Source: Bolinopsis microptera | Lineage: Eukaryota; Ctenophora; Tentaculata; Lobata; Bolinopsidae | Direction: 5' to 3' | Assembly (NCBI RefSeq): GCF_026151205.1 | Contig: NC_087077.1 | Coordinates: 4,342,001 to 4,406,000 of the forward strand | DNA: 64,000 bases | Shown: positions 47,801-56,500 of the stretch, piece after piece | How the letters are laid out: every line of letters starts with the position of its first letter | How positions within the stretch are numbered: the first letter of the stretch is position 1 | Translations under genes and position numbers: made by a program | The notes under the pieces: model-generated | The model's input: the letters and a program-made list of their open reading frames with translations, nothing else | Told to the model about the DNA's origin: nothing | The model's database searches: none

Positions 47801-49314
47801 GAACTTAGGTATTGAGACTGAGACATATCGGAGTGAAGGTGAGTATAGTGAACTTAGGTATTGAGACTGAGACATATCGGAGTGAAGGTGAGTATAGTGA
47901 ACTTAGGTATTGAGACTGAGACATATCGGAGTGAAGGTGAGTATAGTGAACTTAGGTATTGAGACTGAGACATATCGGAGTGAAGGTGAGTATAATGAAC
48001 TTAGGTATTGATACTGAGACATATCGGATTGAAGGTGAGTATAGTGAACTTAGGTATTGATACTGAGACATATCGGATTGAAGGTGAGTATAGTGAACTT
48101 AGGTATTGAGACTGAGATATATCGGAGTGAAGGTGAGTATAGTGAACTTAGGTATTGAGACTGAGACATATCGGAGTGAAGGTGAGTATAGTGAACTTAG
48201 GTATTGAGACTGAGACATATCGGAGTGAAGGTGAGTATAGTGAACTTAGGTATTGATACTGAGACATATCGGAGTGAAGGTGAGTATAGTGAACTTAGGT
48301 ATTGAGACTGAGAATTATCGGAGTGAAGGTGAGTATAGTGAACTTAGGTATTGAGACTGAGACATATCGGAGTGAAGGTGAGTATAGTGAACTTAGGTAT
48401 TGAGACTGAGACATATCGGATTGAAGGTGAGTATAGTGAACTTAGGTATTGAGACTGAGACATATCGGAGTGAAGGTGAGTATAGTGAACTTAGGTATTG
48501 AGACTGAGACATATCGGATTGAAGGTGAGTATAGTGAACTTAGGTATTGAGACTGAGACATATCGGAGTGAAGGTGAGTATAGTGAACTTAGGTATTGAT
48601 ACTGAGACATATCGGAAATACTTTACGAACTGTTACACGCAGTAAAGGCACAGTAACAGTGGCGTAACGTTACGCCACTGCACAGTAATATGATAACCGG
48701 GGCGATGATTAACATCAAACTATTAGCGTGAACAATACAATCAGTATCACGTGATCTCGAAACCACTACACTTGTAACTACTGTCTCCCTTGCCCATATA
48801 AGGCACACTCTGCATTCCACCACAATGAATAACGTCGTACTACTGGCTACTGGCTACTGGCTACTGGCTACTGGCTACTGGCTACTGGCTACTGGCTGAT
48901 ACTGTTCAGGCTCCTCCCTTGGGTGTAACCATTATCATACCTTATACAGTATACACGTGTCATGAGGTATGAGGTACATGCGAGCAGAAGATTATTGCAA
49001 TCAATATATGTTATAAACAACAGATATCTGTTATAAACAATAGAGGGATAGAAGTCCTTCAAGCATGACGTCACACCCGAGGAGGCTCATTCTGTAGAAC
49101 TTACAGGAAATATTCGCAATAAGTATCAAATACCAATTAATATAATATACTGTAATATAACGTAATATAGTAATATACTAGGTAAATAATGAAAGTTATG
49201 ACGAAGCAATATGTAAATCAGAACGAGTAGCTACAATGAGCACACAATACGTACCTTGCATATGTGATCGAAGGATTCCTTGCCATGCCGGCCCTTCACA
49301 GCTCCGTTGTCCAT
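36481..49314 (-). CDS. Rab-family small GTPase, Rab26/Rab37 type
   Basis: Eight exons in transcription order: 49255-49314, 40795-40905, 40370-40411, 38027-38093, 37221-37273, 36906-37028, 36685-36761 and 36481-36577. The product is 209 residues. The P-loop GDSSVGKT is at 25-32, switch I Thr at 51, the G3 DTAGQE from 74, NKAD at 132-135, ETSAK at 160-164 and a prenylatable C-terminal Cys pair at 208-209. RFKDGAFL and STVGIDFR after the P-loop, and the tail ([12 protein letters not shown]), point to Rab26/37. Known members sit on secretory granules and vesicles and act in regulated secretion. The usual Trp before DTAGQE is Phe73. The coding sequence is 630 nt in 12.8 kb, intron 1 is 8.3 kb and mostly tandem repeats, and the acceptor of exon 2 uses a poly-C tract. 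Rab26 and Rab37 cannot be separated here. Confidence 0.93.
38111..38873. repeat. 18/22-bp minisatellite in Rab intron 3
   Basis: It alternates ACTGTAGTGAAACTATGT (18 bp) with a 22-bp form containing ACACCGTG, plus a rare CTGCAGTAGTG variant. The variant order repeats (the CTGCAG variant near 38350, 38662 and 38817), indicating block duplication. The array starts less than 20 bp upstream of exon 4, next to its acceptor. Confidence 0.93.
38874..39000 (+). mobile_element. LINE 3' fragment (Cys-His motif)
   Basis: Just after the minisatellite, a short frame reads [20 protein letters not shown], the CxxC...H...C motif found near the C-terminus of many LINE reverse-transcriptase proteins. It is followed by three copies of ATATGCTCAGCCTACT-like sequence. 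It is on the strand opposite to the host Rab gene. Confidence 0.5.
39001..40138. other. Rab intron sequence, no gene
   Basis: Intronic. Short repeats of ATAGTACCAT occur near 39180-39230, and CRE-like TGACGTCA sites occur near 39568 and 39860. Confidence 0.6.
40139..40210. repeat. 12-bp minisatellite, 6 copies
   Basis: GAGCTGGTAAAT repeated, with a TGTGCTGG variant in the middle. It lies in the Rab intron between exons 3 and 4. Confidence 0.85.
40908..40921 (-). repeat. Poly-C polypyrimidine tract at a splice acceptor
   Basis: A 14-nt G run on the plus strand reads as poly-C immediately before the CAG acceptor of Rab exon 2. A homopolymer thus serves as the polypyrimidine tract. Length slippage here could change splicing. 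Confidence 0.8.
41684..42010. repeat. 12-bp array and (GTA)n/(TAC)n trinucleotide tract
   Basis: 41684-41745 has about five copies of GAGTATAGTGGT. 41826-42010 is GTA repeats interrupted by ACTACTACT patches, so short inverted runs alternate. The Val-rich open frame over it comes from the repeat. Confidence 0.9.
42186..43477. repeat. 45-bp minisatellite, about 28 copies
   Basis: The unit starts ACTGCGGTATAGATAATGTT and continues CCCTTCAATAAATACTGTAGCAACC. Two copies carry an additional ACTGTAGTAACC. Variants are CCCTTC/CCATCC and AGCAACC/AGTAACC. The period is 3x15, which gives long minus-strand frames (up to 429 codons) that I regard as artefacts. It lies in Rab intron 1. Confidence 0.95.
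43666..44145. repeat. 15-bp minisatellite: dense E-box array
   Basis: There are 32 units of AACACGTGGTCTCAA (variants GTCAC, GTCCC). By direct count 29 carry an intact palindromic CACGTG and 3 have TACGTG. CACGTG is the canonical E-box for bHLH factors of the Myc/Max, USF and CLOCK/BMAL type. The array lies in Rab intron 1, about 5 kb downstream of its start, and could act as a binding platform. Function is inference only. Confidence 0.95.
44146..44765. other. Rab intron 1, short duplications
   Basis: ACCAGGGAGATATGATCAC occurs three times (about 44264-44372). A block with GTCAGTGAGAGAGGTAACCA, followed by GGTGTTACCATGGTAACCAGG, occurs twice (near 44319 and 44633). Confidence 0.7.
44766..45314. 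repeat. 58-bp minisatellite, about 9 copies
   Basis: The unit starts CTCAGCTAGCTGACTGGGTA and includes the 12-bp palindrome TCAGCTAGCTGA and a GGTACC. Copies are nearly identical. It lies in Rab intron 1. Confidence 0.94.
45359..45434. repeat. 11-bp minisatellite, about 6 copies
   Basis: GTAACTAGTAG repeated, with one GTGACTAGTAG. Confidence 0.85.
45741..46087. mobile_element. hAT-type MITE with perfect 8-bp target duplication
   Basis: The terminal inverted repeats are CAGTGGCGTTACG and CGTTACGCCACTG. A perfect 8-bp duplication GTTCCTCG lies at 45733-45740 and 46088-46095, as hAT transposases produce. The element is 347 bp, has GTTGGCGCCCCT subrepeats and long poly-C runs, and no transposase. 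The intact duplication means a fairly recent insertion. It lies in Rab intron 1. Confidence 0.9.
46096..47001. other. Rab intron 1, no gene
   Basis: Unique sequence with three copies of GTTGTAACCATGGT-like sequence near 46415-46480 and nothing else notable. Confidence 0.6.
47002..48616. repeat. 49-bp minisatellite, about 33 copies
   Basis: The unit starts GAAGGTGAGTATAGTGAACT and ends GACATATCGGAGT. Each plus-strand unit contains AAGGTGAGTAT, which is close to an ideal 5' splice site. The Rab gene runs the other way, so these are antisense donor-like sites. Copies vary at a few positions (GAAC/GTAC/GGAC, GAGAC/GATAC, GGAGT/GGATT). Confidence 0.95.
48649..48688. mobile_element. Minimal 24-bp hAT remnant: two TIRs and an 8-bp target duplication
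   Basis: Positions 48657-48680 are a perfect palindrome made of CAGTGGCGTAAC and its complement, the same ends as the hAT-type MITEs at 27986 and 45741. It is flanked by a perfect 8-bp duplication CACAGTAA (48649-48656 and 48681-48688). There is no internal sequence. This reads as an element reduced to its two 12-bp termini that either lost its centre after insertion or inserted in that form. Confidence 0.9.
48838..48897. repeat. 7-bp repeat, about 8 copies
   Basis: Tandem CTACTGG/CTGGCTA units in Rab intron 1. Confidence 0.85.
49066..49073. promoter_or_regulatory. CRE site TGACGTCA
   Basis: A full palindromic CRE about 180 bp inside Rab intron 1, near the first exon. It is the type of site bound by CREB/ATF factors. 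The role is inferred from motif and position only. Confidence 0.3.
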
Positions 49315-49337
49315 CTTGATACTATTCAACTGGCTTT

Positions 49338-49462
49338 AGTGTCGAGGCAGTGTCGAAATAGTGTCGAGGTAGTGTCGAGATAGTGTCGAGATAGTGTCGA
49401 AGTAGTGTCGAGATAGTGTCGAGGTAGTGTCGAGGTAGTGTCGAGGTAGTGTCGAGGTAGAG
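49338..49462. repeat. 11-bp minisatellite in the Rab 5' UTR
   Basis: TAGTGTCGAGG and variants, about 11 copies, from about 24 bp upstream of the Rab ATG to the expected transcription start. If transcribed, it makes up most of the 5' leader. Confidence 0.85.
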
Positions 49463-49495
49463 CGGGGGCTGGGTATTACTAGCCACTACATTGCG

Positions 49496-49503
49496 TATTT
49501 ATA
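49496..49503 (-). promoter_or_regulatory. TATA box of the Rab gene
   Basis: TATAAATA on the minus strand, about 180 bp upstream of the Rab start codon. Start of transcription would be near 49468, just at the edge of the 11-bp array. Confidence 0.45.
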
Positions 49504-50547
49504 TGTGTCATTCCACTACTCTGAACAGATATAAAGTTAAAAGTATCAGGAGGTAACTTTATAACAGCAACTATTAAAATATAGAGGATATTTTAGAACA
49601 AATCATACTTTGCAGATCGAAGAAACTGCAAGAATCACTTCATAATACTATGATTACTATGATTTTACTAAAAGTGATGTAGAATTCTACTATCGTGAGG
49701 AGGCATGTACAATATACAACTATACTCTTTTAGCTATAGCATGTGTAATTAACCAATAACCATGTAGAAAGCTAAGTTAGGTACTTATGATAGTTTAATG
49801 GCGGAATATTAGAGATGTCTCCTAGTTGCGGTGTTTCAAGGGTAGTGAGTCTGCAGTTACTATACAGTATACAGTAAGTCTGTGTCTCTCCCTACTTCCC
49901 TACCCGACTAACTGTGTCTGTTTACTAGAATAGTACCGGTAATCTGTACTCAGTACTGTACTGATAATATAGTAGGCAGTGGGAGGGATTAGTCTAGTGA
50001 TAAGGTAAACCTGGTCATTGACGTTTCAGTACCGGTAGATTGAGTAGGTGACATTGTATGCAGAGTAGATCTCTCTAGATAAACACATTGGAACCAATCA
50101 GGGACCAGTATTCCAATATTGGAACCAATCAGGGACCAGTATTCCAATATTGGAACCAATCATTACTGTCCGTACTTATCTTTGTTACTTATTCTGTATC
50201 AACTCTGTCTGACCCGAGTTTAGGAAACGAAATGTGCAAGAATTCTGAATACCATTCTGACACGTGCAATTCGTGCATGATATTTACTGTTTATAACAGG
50301 TTCATTATTAAGGTTACTGTTTTTACGAATCTCTTTGTTTCCTTACTTTCCTTACTTCCGATTTGACACATGTAGTTGAACATTCGCAGGGAATATTATA
50401 ACCTTTCACCGATTGTTAAGTGTAAAACGAAAGTTGATTGATACCATGTGTACATACTTCGTTTGCACGATTACTTACAAATTTTCCTTACATTTACTTA
50501 GCTTAATAAGGAAATAACAGAGCGAACATTTGGAAGAAAGGAACTGC
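49504..50547. other. Intergenic between divergent Rab and mosaic-protein genes
   Basis: It holds about 2.5 copies of a 32-bp repeat containing TTGGAACCAATCAGGGACCA (50088-50165; CCAAT-type motifs). I see no TATA box close to the start at 50548. Confidence 0.5.
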
Positions 50548-53500
50548 ATGAGATCAATGCTTTTGCTTTTGATACTATGTGTGGTGACGCTGTCTGTCAA
50601 AGGTTAGAGTTATCACCAGTTTGTAAACAGTGGAATTATTAAAACTAATTTCTGGAAATAATATTCTTATACTTCCTTATTACAAAATCATATGATTTTA
50701 ATGTTCCGTTATAACTTCTCCGAAATTATACCACAACAAATTGTTAATATTCTAAATGTTGGGGAATGTTTCATGAAACCAGTCTCCCTAAATAAAATGT
50801 GATATCACTGAAATTAAGAACCGTTCATAATTCTTCTAAACTTCTGAAAACAACAGAATAACGAATTCTCAGATGAACTGTACATATTAACATCACTAAC
50901 AGTTCTGTATTTAGGACAAGTTGAACGTGCAGCTAGACAGAAAAGATTCGACCCTGGTGACTTCGAAAATGCAGAGACAGAGGATGAAGTACAAGAGGGC
51001 TGTGAACCCGGATATATAGAGAACAGTGATGGGAGTTGTGGTACATATTCATTATTACCTGTCAATAATTATACAAAAAAACTGATTCGTAGATAAAATA
51101 CTACAGATAACTGATAAGATCAAAAATCAATAGTTCCCACAGTCAGACAACGAATGAGTTAAAAAGTTCCAACAAAATCTTTATAACATCATTGGTAAAA
51201 CGTAAAACATTCGTTATATAGTAGTGTTGAAAGTATTAAAACTGATAAGATACTAGACTATTCGTATTAAGTGCGACATAACCAATAACATTTCACAGCT
51301 CAATGTACCCCGGGTACCTACGCTCCAGAGGAAGGCAGCACGTGTGTAGCATGTCCGCTAGGAACCTACCAACCCTCAGCAGCCACCACATCTTGTCTGA
51401 AGTGTGAGGAGGGGGCCAGTACTCACAACATTGGGTCACGCAACAAGGAGGACTGTGTTGGTGAGGCTCTTAAATACTTCAACAAATTAGTCTTTAGGTC
51501 TTTACCGTTACAAATAATAGTATAGTACTACAGTTTACAGTACACTACAATGAAGATGTACTGAAGGGGTATCCTAAGGAGATTCTTGATCTTTTAGTAG
51601 GTACCCCTCCTCATTTAACCCTCCATTAAGTTTCCTATTATTTGGCTGTTAACTTTCCACTACAGTGAGCTGCACTCTGCCTGATAAAGTTTATAAAGGA
51701 GTACTGAAGGTGGAGGAGGTAGATCAGGAGGAGGGAGGGACCGTACTACTGGGCACCAAGGTTACACTGTCCTGTAACCATGGTTACAAGTTCAATGACT
51801 CTGCTCTATACGAGATGAGTTGTAATGATGCAGCTTCCACTTTCTACAACCAGTGTTACAGTAAGATCATACTACTAGTTAGTAAATATAATTTATATAA
51901 ATAATAATAATTATAACAAATAGTATACCTAGTTAAGTTAACTGTGATGAATTTAATGATAATAGCAACCAGTGTTACAGTAAGATCATACTACTAGTTA
52001 GTAAATATAATTTATATAAATAATAATAATTATAACAAATAGTATACCTAGTTAAGTTAACTGTGATGAATTTAATGATAATAGCAACCAGTGTTACAGT
52101 AAGATCATACTACTAGTTAGCAAATATAATTTATATGTAATAATAATAATTATAACAAATAGTATACCTAGTTAAGTTAACTGTGATGAATTTAATGATA
52201 ATAGCAACCAGTGTTACAGTAAGATTATACTACTAGTTAGTAAATATAATTTATATGTATAAATAATAATTATAACAAATAGTATACCTAGTTAAGTTGA
52301 CTGTGATGAATTTAATGATAGTAGCAACCAGTTTTACAGTAAGATTATACTACTAGTTAACAAATACAATTTATATGTATAAATAATAATTATAACAAAT
52401 AGTATACCTAGTTAAATTGACTGTGATGAATTTAATGATAATATCAAATATTCCCACTATTTTCACAGAGGTGACAGCGCTTCCTGAGGAGGCAGTGTTT
52501 GAAATGAAAGGAGATATAGTTATAGTGACTTGTCGTGTTGAATCTAGTCACGATGTTATCGGCCTACATCTTGTGCACGACACATCCAAGTTTAACGTTG
52601 AAGGTAAGCATTTGTACACATGATGAGGTATGATAAATAAGAATTAAGAATTGCATGTTAATGGCTATAAATGGCTACAGCTAACACTATTAATGCTAAG
52701 TACCAAACAACAAGTGGGAGGTGGATCGTTGGTACCATTAAATCGATTTAACACCGCAATTCCAGTCGCAAGCCTGGGACCACTACTAGCATAGTCACAA
52801 CATCTACAAAGCTGCCATATAGCCTGACTGACAATTTTCTCGACTGACTGACAATGTTTCTTCTTTTTCCCCATTTAGAATACAAAGATTAGTACATTTT
52901 AGCTTATGATTAATATTATATTTTTACCTATAGTTTACTTAGATGTAAAGCTTCTCCAATAGTAGTAGTAGTAAATCTTTCAAAGTACGAAATATCTCTT
53001 TAAAAGAGCATCCTAGGCACCTTATAGATATCAAAACGCATAAAAAAGAAAACAAAAACATCAACCATCTTCTAACTTCTTCCATTCCTCCCTATCTAAA
53101 GCCAAAAATCTAAGGTCTTCGAAATCAGTCAAATTCTTAAGTCTAATATCAAGATTTCTACTAGTCAAGTCTTTTCTAATAACATCTAATAAGTTTAAAC
53201 ATGGTCTACCCCGTCTCCCTTCCATAAAAATATCAGAATTTATAGCAAATAACATAGAGGTGTATGCTGGCGAGTCTTCCTGTCCTCTTAAGATATGTCC
53301 TAACATTCTCCATCGAAACTTAGAGACTCTCACAGACAAGGGAGTGACATAACAACGAGCATAGAGTGCCTCATTAGAAATAACCCCAGTAGGCCATCTG
53401 ATGTTGAGGATTCTTCGGAGGTGTTTGCGATGAGCAATATCAAGTTCATTCAACGAAGCTAGTGGTGCAGCCCAGGAGTTGCAGTTGTAGAGTAGAATAG

Positions 53501-56500
53501 AGACTACTTGTGCCTCGTAGATTTTGATCTTCCTTTGGACTGAAATCTTGCTCTTCATCCAAAAGCTTCTCCAATACTAAAGTTAAGTATTACTAGTAGT
53601 ATTACTAGTAGTGTTACTAGTAGTTAACCTTCTCAGCCACGAGTGACAGAGAGTTTGAAGATGGAGTAGCAGAGCAGATGTTCAAGTTCACATCCTCTAA
53701 AGGAGCAGTGGGAGATGTGAGGTGCATGGCAGATGTAAAGGAGGACTTCTTCGAGACAAGTAACAACTTTATCACTGTAGGGCTCCTAGATGTGTCCATT
53801 ACACCTGCAACTCTTGTTAAAGTTGGAGACTTTGTAGCAATATCAGCACTTGTCACGTACGACGAGAGACTTAGTGTTGTATTCAGCTGGACCAAGAACG
53901 GGGAGGAGTATCACACTGTTTCTACTAGCCAGTTAGTTATTTTCATTTATAACACATTGTGTATGTTTCTCTCTCTGTTATACATGTGACTGCCACTACT
54001 AGTAATACTACTAGTAATACTAGTAACACACACACGATCATGTAGCTACACAAACCCATCTACATGTAATAACCAGTGAAAACTCCCAGGACTCCCGTAT
54101 CTATGGATGGTTCAACATTCTTCAAGTCTGAAGCAAGTTTGACGAGTGCTGGTTTTAATGACGATGGTATCTACAAAGTATTGGTACAAGTGAAGGATGC
54201 TGAAGGAAAAGATAGATGGGTTAAAGAGCTACAGACTGAAGTGGCTATACACGGTGAGTTATCACTCAAACACATTAGTTACACTTCTCATTACTTCTCC
54301 TTAAATACACACAGTAAATTAAATATTATAAAATTGGCAATGTTAATTCAGCATTATATAACATTCCTATGTTTAGGTTTTATAAAGCAGCCCTCTGATG
54401 AGGAAGGAGACACTATCATTGTAAATAGTGGTCAGGAAAATGTTAAGCTAACGTGCGCCTATCAACGATTGACTCATTCGCAGGATATACGATGGTACGA
54501 TTACACAAAAACAGTTGCAAAACAATCAAACTTTACTATAACTCAGCATGAACATGACAAGAGATGCTTTCTAATGATCTAGAAACAATGTAGCAGGGAG
54601 CAAATCCTGATGACTCCATTTTTCAGGGTGGACGAATCCAACAAACCCTTCCACGAGGACTGGCAAACATCTGAGGAAGATGACAAGGTCACCATAAGTA
54701 TCCTGCAATTCGAGGAGTGGCCACAAGACCTTAGTGATACTCAAATAATGTGTGCTGTCTTCGATGGTGATGATCTCTTGTATGAAAGCGACCAAATTTC
54801 TCTTCTATCACATGGTAAGTTTAACTTATCAGGGGGGGGGGCCAAGTGGATATTTGTAGATATTTGTAGATTAATGTAGAGTGGATAATCCACGAAAAAA
54901 GTGGATGACATTCTACAAATTTATACATTTATCTCCAAAATTTCAGTAGAATTTCTGGGCACATATTTGAGATTACATTTTTTGTAGATAAATGTAGATA
55001 TTTGTAGATTATTGTCAATGGATAATTCACGAAAATTCTACAAATTCTACAAATTTATACATTTATCTCCAAAAATTCAGTAGAATTTCTGGGCACATAT
55101 TTGAGATATACATTTTTTGTAGATAAATGTAGATATTTGTAGATTATTGTAATGGATAATTCACGAAAAAAGTGGATGACATTATCCAAATATCTACAAA
55201 TATCCACTTGGCCCCCCCCCCCCCCCCCCCCCCCCCCCTTATCATTAGCTATTCCATTATCAAGTTGTATAATATAAATAAGCTCCTACGAAATAAGTGT
55301 AATACCAAATAACAAATCATACCACAGAGTACGAAGTACAAATGGGACCTGATGTAGACGCGACCCTGGGAGAAGACGCGAAACTGACCTGTACAGCCAG
55401 CTCACCGGAACATTTGGATCATCTTCCTACTGTGACATGGTACAAGAAGAATGGGGGCAGCGAGGATCTCTTTCTTGAGGCAAGTGTATGCAACCCATTA
55501 ACAGAGTCGGAATTGTTTTCTTATGCAAAGACACTTCTCTAATGAATAAACACTATCCTCAGTGAGACTGATAACCAACAATTAGAAACATATTTTTTTA
55601 GATGCCAGAATCAATAAAAGTGCATGACAACTTTTATCAGACATTTCAAAATCAGCAAATATTTTTAAACATATAATTTAATTAATAATGACAATGTACT
55701 AGGAATAATCACAAATCACAATACTTATTTTGCATCAGCAGCCTTAACCTGTCATAAACTAAAACATTATATTATAAAAAATTAGTTACGCAGGACTATT
55801 ACAGGACGGCAAACACTTCATAACCAATAACAAGCTGGATGGCATCAGCCTCCTCTCTACCCTGACAATTGCAACAGTAGATCAGAACGACTTAGGACAG
55901 TACTACTGCATGGCACAATATGAGGAACCAGCTTATATTGAAGTTATTGGAGAAGACCTGATTACACTCAGCGAAGGCTCTGGCGAGGAAAGTATGAAAT
56001 ACACTTCCTTTATACACTTCCTTTACCGTCACTAATACACTTCCTTTACCGTCGCTTGCCTTGTTATAACTGTGTGTTCAACTCATTTACCTGTAGTTGG
56101 CCGATCATAATGTAACCATATGGTTGTTTGGATAAACCGAAGTAAAATAAGTATCTACTGTCTATTGTAGCTTTTTTTAACTTGGATATCTAGAACGATC
56201 ATTTCTGACAGAACGAAATTATTTGAGTTTTAACATAAATCATTCAGAGTGTGACATCTTACAACAAAACGTAGAAAATGGAAAATTTGTCAAAAAATCG
56301 ACGGATGGAGGTAGATTGAGATTCACAGTGGAATGTGACCCAGGTTACTGGCTCTCAAACAGTAAAGGGAACCTTCTTTACTGCAACTCAACAATCCTTC
56401 CTGAGTGTGAAAGAGGTTGTCTATTTAATCTAAAATTACTTGGTCAATAATTACTACTTTACTTTACAAAGCATTACACAATTTATAATTTGAATCATTA

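Noticed and set aside
48838-48897. Telomere-like repeat
   Set aside because: The 7-bp unit (CTACTGG) does not match TTAGGG-type or other known telomere repeats.
53617-53895. Minus-strand frame over an exon of the mosaic-protein gene
   Set aside because: Antisense shadow of exon 6.
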